Origin: Rutpela maculata
Taxonomy: Eukaryota > Arthropoda > Insecta > Coleoptera > Cerambycidae
DNA length: 64,000 nucleotides
Reading direction: 5' to 3'
Assembly: GCA_936432065.2 (NCBI GenBank)
Contig: OW386293.2
Coordinates: 95,005,795 to 95,069,794, forward strand
How positions within the stretch are numbered: the first letter of the stretch is position 1; every line of letters begins with the position of its first letter. The notes below the pieces were generated by a model. The model was given only the letters and a program-made list of their open reading frames with translations, was not told the DNA's origin and made no database searches. Positions 21,767 to 33,561 of the stretch are shown in pieces. A program made the position numbers and the translations under genes.

Positions 21767-24209
21767 AAAGCACCAAATTTGGTATACTAATAACTGTTAG
21801 CCTAGGAGCCCACTGGAATTTCTAGAACTTTTCATGTACAGCACTAAAATCCAAAATGGCCCACAAATATGACAAAATATCACTTAACACAATCTATTAT
21901 ACTGTTAATTTTGAATTACAGCTTTAAGCCAACTAAGTACACTACACACCTGACTCAGGGTAGTCTAAATATTAAATAAAATACAGTAAAATATATCCAT
22001 ATCATTTATTACAGTAATATATAAGTCCAAATATAACGCTAATAAGAGTTTCCAATAACAAAAAAAATATTTAGTTATTCATTCAATGGAAGTCAGTATA
22101 CAACAGATACATTTGCAAATTACACTTGCACTTGCAAAGAGGTGAGCAGTCCAGATTGGCTTTCCCACATTTGCAGTTTTTAGTCTCTTTTGTAGGAACA
22201 TTTAATCAATTCCCTGCATGATCGGGAAAACTCTGTAATTGGGTGTTTTTACAAATTTTAAAATCTCATTGACTGTGAGTGTGATACTTAATTATAACTA
22301 AAAAGATTTGAATTTCCACAACCAGTTGAGTAATATCCAAGAAAAAGTATTTTTAAATTTGAATTAAAATTTTTCCGCCCAAAACACTAAGCTATATTGT
22401 TGACGTCATCGGTCATAATCACCTAGCCTCAAAAATACATATCTTTTAAAAATTTCCGAGTAATATGTCACTCTTATGAAAATTTCCGCTTGGCTCTCGT
22501 ATTTTCGACTAAAATCTTGTTCAATGTAATGTTCATAAAGTTTTAAATATCTTCTCCTAATAAAATAAGGCGATTTTTGTAGGTTGGAAATCCAACCTAT
22601 AATTAGCAGCCCATTTTTAGTAATCAACAATATTGAGACATCATATGCGTCAAGTTTTAAATGTTTGCTTGGAGCCATACTGGTTTCAAATGAGAAGTGT
22701 GGATATAATCATTAAAAGTGACAATAAACTTAAAAACCTAAAAGTTGAGGTTATGTTAATGCAACCGATGACGTCACAGCCCGTTTTGTATAATACCCGT
22801 TCAGTTATTCAGTTTTGATATTTATTTGTTGAAATTTTAAATTGATAGATGAAAGAATGGTGTTTAAATATTGGTAAGTGCTTTAATGTATAGAATACTT
22901 CATTTTAATAATATCAAAAAAGAAAATTTGCATACAGTGAAAACACCTAATTGTCATCCAAACTGAAACCTTATTCCAAACGAAATCCTGTAGAGAAGGA
23001 ATCACTTGCTGTGTTTGTGTGCTGGTCGTCCAAATACCTGCTTGATAAACTGCCCTTCGGATTTTGAAGAAGCGCATCCTCAACTAGTGAAAGTTTGTCC
23101 ATTGCTCGATTCTTCTGACAGAAAAGCTCCTTTCTTATTTGGTTGATACTGCTGAATGGAGTGGTTTTATCATATAGAACAGTTAGTCGTTCCAGCTTCT
23201 TGAACTGTTCAGAGTTGGCATTCAGCATTTGAAATGGATGAGTGGCCAAATACACAAATGTATTAGTGACGCCTTGATATGCTTGCCATGCTTTCCAAAT
23301 GGACTTCTTACACAAGGATACTCTTTGCCCCTTGTTGTAGTAAATGGAGTACATGAACCACAAGCCTCGTGTCTGCCTTTTCACGATTGCAGTTTTCCAG
23401 GGGTGTGTTCAAACCAATTTGTGCAACTGCTTTCCCTGTTGTGACATATTATACATCTTTGCCCGATGGCCAGTTGAACTCTGCAACCTCGGAAGTCAAA
23501 AATTTGAACAATTCCTTCTTGTTCATTCAGTCACGGAGAAAGTCCATCCAATTTCGTGGCCGAATCCCCTCAACCTCTTGTTTCCCGGTTAGACTCCTTT
23601 AAACTGTCTGGAATGTATGTGTCCCAAACAACATCTAACCTTTGGGCATTCTCCAGCTGCTTATGAAGGTAAGGTAGAAATATCTTATCAGCATATTGAT
23701 TGAAGGTGTCGACACTAGTAGTGGGCAGGTGGTGGACGATCACGGCACCGTCTGAGAAATTTAGAGTCATAAGTTGAAGGGGGCTTTGATTGACCTGGCT
23801 GCTCAAGACATTGCAGTATTCTAGCCTCGGTTGGCAAATGAAGCTTACCAAAGTCTGAAATGGAAGGAGGGAATGACTATCTCAATTCATCCAAAACAGA
23901 TTCCCAGTTCTGCATGGATATATATAGTTGGCTAATAGTTCCACATTATTCTGAAGCTCTTTCAGCTTCTTCCCCTGCTGAGATGTTGCTTTATGCTTTG
24001 GTCTCTTGAAAAGTGGAAGAGAATCCTACTTTTTATGGTTTTTGCAGTAGTGATGCCCCGAAAAGAAAGACTCACATGTGATTTTTGTCATATTTGTCGG
24101 CCATTTTGGATTTTAGTGCTGTATATGAAAATGTTTAGAAATTCGAGAGGCTCCTAGGCTAACATTTATTAGTATACCAAGGTACCTTCATACCAAATTT
24201 GATGCTTTA
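21767..24209 (-). mobile_element. Element with about 130-bp TIRs carrying an uncharacterised gene family
   Basis: The left arm (21767-21895) starts AAAGCACCAAATTTGGTAT and contains GTTAGCCTAGGAG and AGCACTAAAATCCAAAATGG. The right arm (24075-24209) is its inverse with one 16-bp length difference. The minus-strand ORF remains between the arms belong to one protein family (next entry). Placement between TIRs argues that the family is a DNA transposon gene. It abuts the previous long-TIR element. Confidence 0.7.
22083..23900 (-). pseudogene. Uncharacterised cysteine-tailed family member (DGAVIVH type), broken
   Basis: Read from 23900 downward on the minus strand: SDGAVIVHHL, TFNQYADKIFLPYL, LDVVWDTYIPDSLKES, then IRPRNWMDFLRD and KKELFKFLTSEVAEFNWP. 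Later come WKAWQAYQGVTNTFVYLA, HPFQMLNANSEQFKKLERLT and RRAVYQAGIWTTSTQTQQVI, ending in the tail CKCGKANLDCSPLCKCKC. I recognise this order from large uncharacterised protein families in insects, molluscs and cnidarians; no function is established that I know of. The copy has stops, frameshifts and a central deletion. A likely second tail copy lies at 49180-49530. Confidence 0.6.
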
Positions 24210-24789
24210 ACCCTTTGCGGACTGACTTTTTTTTGCATGACAGGTCTGTGGCCTGACTTATTTTTCAACCCGTCAGCACTTTTGTAATTTAATTTCAATA
24301 AGCCACCTCACTGTAAGGGGTCTACACACCATACAATTTGTAGGAATTTCTGTAGATACATTATGCCTCTTTGATTAAATCAAATAGGTATAATAATAGT
24401 TCAGTTCTGTAAACATTACAATATGGGCTTAGGTGCATATCACATGCTAAATGCCTGTTTATCGTTCTTGAAATGCTAAAATAAAAAAAAGTATAGATAA
24501 TTAAATTTTATAACCGAGTTTGTAGAAGGTAATAATTTGTCATTGAAAAGATGTTATTATGTTATTAGAACAACAAACATAACATGATTATTTATATAAT
24601 TTTGACATGAATTCATCATTAACTATACCAGAACTATACACCTGTTGCCAAGATGTCAATTACTACCAGAGTGTAAACTAGGTTGACGTTATTAATACAT
24701 CTTTACTAACCATTAACTGTCTTACCATCAATCAAGTTTATTTTCTTTATTTTAAATATATGGTGTGCTAAAATGCAACCACTGATATA
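24210..24789. other. Spacer without recognised gene
   Basis: AT-rich, no ORF or repeat pairing seen. Confidence 0.45.
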
Positions 24790-25500
24790 TAGGGTGTTAA
24801 AAAAAATGTTTATTCTGTTTGTTAAAGATATTGCGAAATTAAACTTGGGCTGCGCTCATTTCTCTTGAGCGAGAACATCCTGGTATAAAATGTATTATTC
24901 TACAACCAGTTTCATCGCAACAGAGTTACAAGTTCCCTTAAAAATAAAGATATCTGATGGCACTGATGTCAAAACTAATTCTCAAGATTGCAATTCAGTC
25001 AATTTAGAAATAAAAAGTATTCTTGTAACTTTTCCATAGTGTGTTGTTTCCAAGACACCTCTGTTATTCCACTCTCTATTATTTGATGTCTCATCAAAAA
25101 CTGCTTAGAAGTTTCAATAGACTCATCAAAACTAACGCTCAATAAAAATGTAATCAGAAAATCTTACGAATTAACAATTGCAATAAGTGTTCAAAATATG
25201 CTCCCCTCATCGATACCTATTGTAGACGCCTTGACATTGAATCTCTAACACATTGGAAAATATCCTGTTTCGCGAAATATACGACATCCATTTTATTCTA
25301 TTTCGAGAATCTGCGGTATTGGAGTTGAATAAGACTAGTTGTTTTAGATGTCCCCACATATATAAATATATCAGATTCAATTCAGGAGAGCGAGCAAATC
25401 CTGTAGATCCTCCTCAACCACAATTTCGATAATTGGTTCAAAAAATTCCTTTCCACATGGCTAAAGTAAAGTGGATGAACCACTTATGCCTCCACATTCA
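24790..25500 (-). pseudogene. Decayed mariner-superfamily transposase, 3' part
   Basis: On the minus strand, ARSPELNLIYLYMWGHLKQLV corresponds to the third-aspartate region of the transposase type better seen at 62803-63860, and NRIKWMSYISRNRIFSNVLE to its end. The catalytic position is lost. The left end TAGGGTGTTAAAAAAAATG (24791) looks like a mariner terminus next to TA. Heavily mutated. Confidence 0.5.
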
Positions 25501-25597
25501 GCAGTACATTCTCTATAATTCGACCATGCCACAGCAGACATGTCTTCTACTCTTATTCATCTAGCTCATTTAAGTTGTGATCAAATAATGGAATAAT

Positions 25598-25830
25598 ATA
25601 CAGGGTGTTCCATTTAAAAAAACACAAGTTATATCAATATCTCGAAAACTGGGGCATGCATAATTTTCTTCTTATCAGCAACGGATTCTACTCAAAAAAG
25701 TGCCTCAAGAATGTGTTACTCGATTTTCGATTCGACACTTGGTAATGGAGATATAGAGGTCATCCAAAAATGCCAATTTCCAAAAACTTTCTGTAGCTCG
25801 GTAGTCTAAAAAGATAGTTCCTAAGCGTTT
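25598..25830. repeat. Repeat fragment starting ACAGGGTGTTCC
   Basis: Begins TACAGGGTGTTCCATTTAAA, a Tc1/mariner-like terminus seen on many insect MITEs; the body (ATCTCGAAAACTGGGGCATG) lacks ORFs, and no matching right end was found. Confidence 0.4.
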
Positions 25831-25879
25831 AGTGTGTAAATATGGGCTATCATTTTAATAGAGGTCTGAATACTTACAA

Positions 25880-26290
25880 CTTTCGCGTGGGTAGCACATG
25901 AACCTCAGGAGGACATTTGGAATGAGGGACAAATTTTCCCACCCAAGGCTCAACGTGTTAATAATGGGGTGAGGGTGGTAATGGGGATGATAGTGGGGGT
26001 GGCTGATGCCAAAAAAATCTTGTGACCTTGGCATTTTTGGTACCATACTAAATCCCAATTTTATGATATTAAATCTTGCTTACTTTTATCTGCCCCCCAA
26101 CCCTTCAACGGAATAATATCAAAGTATAATCGAGTTCTAGATCTCGCTATAATACATAGGTGTACGAAATTTCAAGTCAATATCTTAAACCGTTCCAGAC
26201 AGACAGTAATCGTGTGCACAAAAGAAAATTAGACAGACCAACAGGCAGGCAGAATTTTTTTTTTGCTTAAGCTTAAAATCGATCAACACA
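25880..26290. repeat. Dispersed repeat family, copy 2
   Basis: Matches 8940-9400 in the same orientation: GGGGGTGGCTGATGCCAAAA, CCCCCCAACCCTTCAACGGA, GTTCTAGATCTCG, and CAGACCAACAGGCAGGCAG. Non-coding; ends near a run of T. Confidence 0.6.
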
Positions 26291-26439
26291 CAAGGTGCTA
26301 AAGCGGACACGTACGTCAAATTTAAATAAGTTTTTATTGAATTTTCAGTAAGCATTTATTTCTTAGTTCACAATATTTAGAAATGATTTTTAATATCTAA
26401 AATGGGTTTGAAAAAATTAAATTATTTGTTGAAACATTT

Positions 26440-26860
26440 TAAATAATAATTGATTGATTGCTTTGGACAGCCCTGGGTGGTTACTTTTATAAATTTACAT
26501 TTTGGAATCGCATTTCCTATTTTTTCTGGTAGCAGTCTGTCTTGTAATATTTCCTTTCATCTCTTGCACTTCCTGAAAGCTTCTCAAAAACTAGTTTTTG
26601 TATTCCAGCTTTTTTCTGAGGAATATTTCCACACTCTGCATGTTGATATTTGTGATTAGTGCTCTAATACTTTTCCAAAGTAGGAATTTTCACCAAACCC
26701 ATGTAGCTGATGATTTTGAAAAGTTCTTCCAGATACTGATGTTGGAGTCCATTCTTGAAATGTGGAAGCTTGTGCATTGTCAGTAGTTTCTAGCAAGTGC
26801 AGTGTAGCAAACAAATTGGTTTGTTCATCAATCATTTCAAGAATCTCAGTCTTCTTCTTT
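26440..26860 (-). other. Unrecognised minus-strand remnant frames
   Basis: The minus strand carries short frames such as EMIDEQTNLFATLHLLETT and SYFGKVLEH that read like old coding sequence next to a LINE tail. I do not recognise a family. Could be a transposon remnant. Confidence 0.25.
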
Positions 26861-26990
26861 AGACCGTTTTGGTCCACTCCTGGACATAGGCTCCCTCCAT
26901 CTTTCTCCACCGCTGTCTATCTGGCTTGCTTCTGTATGTCATCCCTCCCCTTGATTGAAGGCACCCAACACTTTGTCTAGTTTCGCCACT
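26860..26990 (-). mobile_element. LINE C-terminal fragment (RQRWRKMEGAYVQEW)
   Basis: The minus-strand frame reads PDRQRWRKMEGAYVQEWTKT. This Arg/Trp-rich end with a WRKMEEAYVQ-type phrase is typical of the C-terminus of R4/RTE-like LINE ORFs. Only about 40 residues remain. Confidence 0.5.
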
Positions 26991-26999
26991 GCGTTATTG

Positions 27000-28510
27000 T
27001 TTTCATGCCCTTGATAACATCCGTGTCGGAATCTCATTAACAACTAATAAATTTTAAAAATCTAAGGTTCACCATTCTCAGGTATTAGTACTTTATTGCT
27101 GCAGCTGTTGTATTCGAAATTGTTCTGATGAATTGAAGATAAATTTTATTTTAGTTTTCCTGTAAGGGAATTCTGGAAACTAGGCTTCATCTAACAGGTT
27201 TTCATTTTCACTCTCATTAGAAGAATATGTGCTTAATCACCTACATTTCCTGATGGCGAATATTCCAGAAAACCAGGTCCACTATATTGATTATCACCAG
27301 AATTAGAATTATGGTATGGATCTGAAAACAAAGAAAAATAGTCAGTAAAACATTATAGGTTAGGTTAGATTGATATGAAAGTGGTAAACATCGGTAAACG
27401 CCATTTACAAAAAAACTTTTTAGTTAATTTCAAAATTCCACGCAAACGCAGTCGCGTGCACAGCTAGTCAAATATAAAGTCTCATGTTTCCTACAATGAG
27501 AGTAGACCGGAACATTTCGAAATTTTCCAAAATAGGTACAAAAAACCAATTTTTGCCAATTTTCTCCTTTTTAATGGGTTTTAGGGTAAAAAAAGTTAGA
27601 TACATTTTTTTCGTATCTATTGTTATATTCTTTGGAAATACGAAAACAGAGTATATTGCATTTTGTCGACACATTTCAAAAATTGTAGATATCGCTCGTA
27701 GAGATAAAAAATATCATATTGTTGTGTTGTCATAGAATTCGCAACAACTTTTAAAATGTCATGGGTCCGTCTTTCTGTCACTCTGTTCGTCTATCTGTCT
27801 GCCTATCTGTCCGTCATGTCTTTTTTAAGCTAAATAACTTAAAAGAGGAAAGTTCGGTTTTATTGAAATTTGGACAATATATTAGTGTTCTTATTTTATT
27901 TGCTTTTTGCGAATTTCATCAATGTTTCAAACATTTTTAAATCAAACTAAACTTTAGATTCAAGCTGATTAGACCATTTCAAACAACTTTTGTTAACATT
28001 TTTTCATTAAAAATATGCTCAATAATAATTTCTATTGCCAGATTTAATCTTGACAATTAAAAGATTTAATTTTGTAGTCTGGTCCATACAAGCCGTTGTT
28101 AAGTTTGTTGTAAGAAAAAATGTGAATTACTCATGTTTTTTTTTTCTCGAAAAAAAAAAAGCAAACATCAGCAAAAACCCAGTTCAGATATGGTAAAAAA
28201 AAAGTCCTGGCATAGAATTGAAAACCAGAAAACAATGTTCAGAGTTGCCGCTCAAAGGAAATGAACACAGCCTAAATTTCATTTAAATATCTGAAGCTGT
28301 TTTTGCAATATCTTTAAAAATGAAATAAAACTATTTTTTAATGCCAGTAGTGGCCCATTTTGGGATCCCATATTTGTATGAACTTTTTTAATCAAATTAA
28401 TCCATTTTGAGTAATCCTAGTATTACTTAACACCTTGCATTATACAACAATACTCTTTGCCAATGATTACTAAACAGTTTTCATAAATGAGAATTTTTAT
28501 TTTTTTCCAG
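27000..28510. other. Intron end with low-complexity TCTG-rich tract
   Basis: No gene. A pyrimidine-rich TCTGTC/CTGTCC tract lies at about 27763-27815, of a kind common inside insect repeats. The 3' end supplies the splice acceptor at 28510. Confidence 0.5.
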
Positions 28511-28723
28511 AGCAACTACATAAAGACCTCAAAGTATTCAGTACTGACGTTCCTGCCGCTGAATTTGTTTGAGCAGTTCCAGCGCCTGGCTAACTTCTAC
28601 TTTTTGTGCCTTCTCGTGTTACAGCTGATACCTGCTATCAGCAGTCTCACACCCGTTACTACAGCGCTACCCCTGATCGGAGTACTGGGACTCACTGCCA
28701 TCAAAGATGCTTATGATGACATT
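28511..28723 (+). CDS. ATP8B: ATP8B exon, TM1 and TM2
   Basis: A 71-codon exon between TTTTTTTCCAG and GTAAGT, phase 0 at both ends. It begins SNYIKTSKYS, then NLFEQFQRLANFYF, followed by two hydrophobic segments (TM1 ending QLIPAISSL, TM2 ending TAIKDAYDDI). This block is strongly conserved in P4-ATPases; the phrase LFEQFQR-x-ANFYFL fits the ATP8B class closely. The upstream intron of about 15.9 kb is full of transposable elements, and the downstream one is 6.5 kb. Confidence 0.95.
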
Positions 28724-28869
28724 GTAAGTACAAAAAAAAAATACCATTTTACTCTGAATGTTGATTTTGTTGCACTCAAATTGCATAAGTTGGGAATTAG
28801 ATTAGCATGGTCTAGCATTAAATCTTATTAAATTATTTTTGACTGACGGAAAACAACATGTATATATGA

Positions 28870-29660
28870 CACAATGTCAGAAAATTATGTTTCTCAAGCA
28901 TGCTGGGACCATTTATTATTATTTGTCAATGATCTCCTTGCAATTATTGGTTGGGATTAGTTGTTATGTTTGCTGCTGACTGACACTTTGATGCTGCTCT
29001 CAGCATGGGACTCTGTAAAGCTTCAAAATAAAATAATAGAATTCTATGAGCATGTCAAGACTGGTGCCATAGCAATACATTAATCTTGATTATTGGTAAA
29101 ACTGATTGTATATACTTGACGCAAAACTTCTCAACAAAGGTAAATTTCCGAAACACTATGATAGATAATAACCTTTGCTGGGACGAAAGAAATTAAACAT
29201 GCAAAAATATTAATCATCCATACTTCGCATTAAGACATATGAAGGATATCTTTAATATCAAATAAACATTAAAAGTTTATTACGCTCTTGTATATTCGCA
29301 TTTATCATATAACGTTGTGGCTTGGAGTGCTGCCTCAAGTATAAATCGAGTGTTTCTCCTGATCAAGAACGCAAAGTGGTCTTTTCAGTCCAAAGGTAAA
29401 AGTTTTTATTATTATGGCAAATTAGCTTACAAACTTAATCTAATCTAAATGAAATTATTATATTATTATTTTAACGTGTGAATCTATCAGACAAAATGTT
29501 TGGCTCTTCTTTTACTAACTCCGCCAACAAGTTTTTCTGCTGTTCTACCACCAGAAAATAAATCCATAGATTTCACTAAATAAATTTGTCTGAAAAATTT
29601 TTGTGCTGCTAACGGTTTCTATTCAGTTGAAGAGTACCTAAAATATAAGCCATAGCGTTA
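28870..29660 (+). mobile_element. Heavily decayed Jockey-like LINE
   Basis: Traces in order are GPFIIIC-type RT remnants, VYYALVYSHLSYNVVAWSAA, and PPENKSIDFTK and NGFYSVEEYLKYK, which parallel the C-terminal blocks of the LINE at 19986-21545. Many stops and shifts. Confidence 0.55.
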
Positions 29661-30539
29661 CAAAAAAAAATTAAATGCAGTCTGTGGTAATTTTATATTA
29701 AGTTGAAGAATTTACCCATTTGTGGTTATATTGTTGTAAATTATTTAATTGTTCTGTAGTGTTTTAAATACCTCATGACGTTCATATATACTACGTATAT
29801 TTAACATGAAATACACTATTTTACTCTATTGAAATGGGGAGACAGAATTAATTTTTTCCAGAGAATGTATTAATTTATGATTTGCGCTTCTTTCATTTTC
29901 ATTTAGTGTAATGAAAATTCCAGCTTACTCTCTCATTATTCAAATGGTCCAGGATAAGAGTGAAAAAGAATGTAAAAAAAATACATAAAAACTGTGGATC
30001 CTGTTGATAATGCCTCTTTGTCATTTATATTAAATTTTAGACAGAAATGAAAATTTCTATTTCTATTTTATAGTTCCTGTTCTCAAATTAAACAAGAACT
30101 ATAATAGTTGTGCTATAAAATGCAAGCTGCTATTTCGTAATTATTATTTTGTTCAGAAATATATAAAAGTTAATGCGAAAGAAAATAGACATGTTTATAC
30201 TATACTTGTGTAAATCTTATAGCTGCCAAGTAAATAGAAAAACATAAAACAGAGTTCTTTTATTACTCATAGAAAATCCTGTTAATAAATAAACTGAAAA
30301 GTCTTGTGGCATTGAATGAATTCTTAATGATTCCTGCTAATAATAAAATTCAAAAGTTCAGAAAATTCAAGTACATTTAACTATACAGAGTGTACAAAAT
30401 ATCTGGAACTAGTAGGTTAAATAGTAGGTGTTTCATTTATTAATCTTGAATTATACCCATAGATGTTTGAAAATGCCCTTTTCCTCCTTCTGTTAATGCC
30501 TATTTTTTTTTAACTAGGAGGATATATTAGATATATATT

Positions 30540-30725
30540 ACGGTTGTAAGACCAATGGTAGTGTATGCTTCCATAGTTCGATGGTCGAAAGGGCCACAAA
30601 AAATGACCAAAGCCAAACTCTGGATTACAGAGACAAGCATGAAGCATGCCTGGCAATAACATAGATAGTCAGGACATCCTGAAAATGCTTTTAGATGTGA
30701 TACCTACCTTGACCATCTGTGAGCT
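30540..30725 (+). mobile_element. R1-like LINE fragment
   Basis: The frame reads VVRPMVVYASIVRWSKGPQK, then LLDVIPTLTICELSLHIL, the region after the RT domain in R1/TRAS-like LINEs. It is joined directly to a different LINE at about 30830. Confidence 0.45.
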
Positions 30726-30829
30726 GTCTCTTCACATCCTGTTTCCCGGAAGAAACAAATGAGATTGGAATAAAACCTGATTGCAGAAGAATAACACTTT
30801 GCAGCATAAGGTACAAATACTAACCACAA

Positions 30830-32070
30830 TTCCTGCTCGAGCAACTAGAGAAGTACATCAGAAGACTACCAGACAGCATTTATCAAAGGCAGATCAATGG
30901 ATGACCATATGTATACCACCCGAAGAATCCTGGAAGAAAAATGGAAAGAAGGGACAAAACTACACATAGTTGCTATAGATATCCAGAAGACATTTGATAC
31001 TATAAGTAATGAGGCCATAATCAACACCCTGTGCAACAAAGGAGTACTGCTCTATCTAATAAACAAGATAGTAGAGGCCTGTCTTCACGAAAGCACTGCC
31101 ATACAATGGTTCGGGCAAATGCCGGAAGCCAAACGAAAGAACATAGGAGTCAAGCAAGGATGCCCCCTATCCCCCCGACTAATCACCACAGTCCTATAGC
31201 AAGTAGCAAGTTATATGAAGCACGATAAGGGAAACACCAAATTTTAATGAAGACACAGAAACACTGAGAACCCCAATCTTATTAGCATACGCCAATGATC
31301 TCCTAATCATCACAGAAGAAGAGCAACACACTCAACTTCGTATAAAACAGGAAACCACATCTGGATTGAAAATAAACTTCAAGTAAAGTCTAATAATGGT
31401 CCGAGATTCGTCAACAAAAGTCGGGGATCAATGGAGAAGAATACAAAATAAGCGACTACTCCCTAAAAACAACGAACAAATTTAAGTACCTAGGAGTAGT
31501 ATATGGCATACAGAATCACAAGGGCAATTATACCGTTCATCGAGACGAACAAACCATCATGTGGCCTGACCAAGCGGCTGTACATAGCCATCATACTGCC
31601 AACGATGACATATAGAGTTAAAAATATGACAAAAGCCAACAGAAGAAATTTGAGAAGAACTGAAAGTGGCGAAATCCAACTACTCACAAAAACAATAAGA
31701 CGAAAACAGCAACATAAAACATCAAGTAGGGAAGACTATTACAAAAAGGATAGAAACGCAATGAAATACTGGGGATATGTCCAAAGAAGGGACCTAACAC
31801 ATCTACTGATAAAAGTGTTAATACTGAACAGCAACAAACTAAAAATAGAGAGACCATGGCTACACCCGGAGAACAACAATCGAGAGGATCATGAACAAAC
31901 TAGGAAAGGACTAAGTATACTGGGAAAGAAAAGCGAAGAAAAAAATTATTACCACAAAGAAATGGTAATGATATATGCTCTATCAGAATCAGAAGACTGA
32001 AAATAAGATTTGCAGAAACACAAAAGAGGAGCGTAAACATCCTATATTCAGCAGAACTTGTTGAATTTGC
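30830..32070 (+). mobile_element. LINE fragment with RT, R4/RTE-like
   Basis: RT palm blocks are readable: QTAFIKGRSMDDHMYTTR, IVAIDIQKTFDTISNEAII, GVKQGCPLSPRL and LAYANDLLIITEE, where the catalytic pair is N-D instead of D-D. After shifts it continues RLYIAIILPTMTYRVKNM and YWGYVQRRDLTHLL. The GVKQGCPLSP motif and spacing separate it from the Jockey-type elements nearby. Inactive. Confidence 0.7.
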
Positions 32071-32593
32071 AAGAACAATCTATAATAACCCTACACCGAG
32101 GGTAATGTAATTTAAATGGTGTAGGCATACTATGAATAACAGCTTTTTGCTTGGTCAAAATATGAAATTTGCAGTTTTTCCGACTAGCTCTTTCAAAGCA
32201 GAAATAAAAATTTTGACGCTGAAGTTCTGCGCAATTCGAATAACATTTCCACCGCACAATAAGATACACCTAGTTTTATTTTCATGACAAACGAGAAATT
32301 TATTAGAAACATTAAGTTTATCGTTTCTATGAGTCTCACTGAGAAACTGCACAAGTAATATGTCATTGTTAACACCAATTTTGTTTTTTTTGTTTTTTTC
32401 CTTATGGGTTGCGGTGCTGTACTGAAGCTTAAGCTTATTGTACCCCATAGTCTCGTTATCCCATTAAACCCGTTTCTCTCCAAAAAGAGAGTATATGGTC
32501 AATGGAAGCTCTGGCTATTTCTTCCGGGGTTACGGTTAGTCCCCTGAAGTATGAAAACCTCCCAGTCACCAAGGCTGGGCATTCACTTATTAT

Positions 32594-33561
32594 AGCATGT
32601 CTATTATGCTTTGGCCTACTCTCATTTAAGCTATATGTCGATTTACTGGGGTCAAACAACTGAACTCAGCCGCATTTTCGTTAATCAAAAAAGAATAATA
32701 CGAAAAAAATTTTCTGTTAACCCAATGGAGTCCTGTAGGCCCATCTTTAAAAAACATCATATTCTACCGCTTCCCTGTATAGTTATTTATGTGGTACTGA
32801 TTTTCGTGAAAACAAATCAAGGAAAATTTCCACAAAATAATTCAGTGCATGCACATGATACCAGGTCTAATACCAATATTCACATTTCGAACTTCAACTT
32901 GTCAATGTATAGAAAGAGTCCTTACTGTTTTTGCAGTCATATTTTTAATCATTTGCCCAATTCTCTCCAAGATATTAATCCAATAAACAAGTTCAAAAGC
33001 CACATTAAGCGCTACCTTCTAGAAAATTGCTTCTACTCTTTCCAGGAATATTTTTTTTTCCTTATGGGCTGCGGTGCCGAAGCCCCGCTGTACTGAAGCT
33101 TGAGCTTATTGTACCCCATAGTCTCGTTATCCCATTAATCCCGTTCCTCTCCAAAAGGAGAGTATACGGTCAATGGGAGCTCTGGCTATTTCTTCCGGGG
33201 TCACTGTTAGTCCCCCGAAGTATGAAAACCTCCCAGCCACCAAGGCTGGGCATTCACATAGTATGTGGTGAGGAGTTTCTTCTTCCTCGCCACACATCCT
33301 GCATTCTGGATTATATTTCACACCTATGTTGGTTAGGTGTCTGTTCAGTGTGCAGTGTCCTGTCCCTTCCAGGAATATTACTATAGTAATTAATTTTAAT
33401 TTTTGACGTTGTGTACTTTATCTTCAAATTCTTTGTGTGACTAACTACTGTTTTTTATTATTTTTTATTTATATTTTCCTATGTGTATAACTACAATTAA
33501 TCAATTGACGTCAATATCTTTTATAAGATCTTACGACAATAAAGTAATTATTATTATATAA
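32594..33561 (+). mobile_element. 5'-truncated LINE insertion with TTATTAT duplication
   Basis: TTATTAT at 32587-32593 and 33562-33568 flanks the insert. The coding part reads AYSHLSYMSIYWGQTTE, HAHDTRSNTNIHIS, FNHLPNSLQDINPINKFK and YLLENCFYSFQEYFF, the C-terminus of a Jockey-type ORF2, nearly uninterrupted. The 3' end has ACAATAAAGTAATTATTATT. It is itself interrupted at 33053-33366. Confidence 0.8.
33053..33366 (-). mobile_element. Second R1/I-like LINE 3' fragment with 13-bp duplication
   Basis: TTCCAGGAATATT occurs at 33040-33052 and 33367-33379, a target-primed insertion signature; the insert begins with a T run (its poly(A) tail on the minus strand). The minus frame reads NPECRMCGEEEETPHHILCECPAL, split here as NPECRMCGEEEE and HHILCECPAL, a CCHC tail, then RFSYFGGLTVTPEEIARAP. 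It is the same family as 32402-34285, which it resembles closely. Confidence 0.85.

Larger units (their letters stand above)
16586..21769. mobile_element. Element with about 115-bp terminal inverted repeats, now split by a LINE
   Basis: The left arm, 16586-16700, starts AAGGATAGGATTTTGC and contains GAGGGAAATATGCG and TTTTCGGTTTAT. Its inverse lies at 21650-21769. The space between is taken up by a LINE which itself contains a DNA transposon, so little of the original body remains. No target duplication identified. Confidence 0.65.

Noticed and set aside
23229..23602. Plus-strand frames of 70-80 codons
   Set aside because: They overlap antisense to the recognised minus-strand family at 22083-23900.
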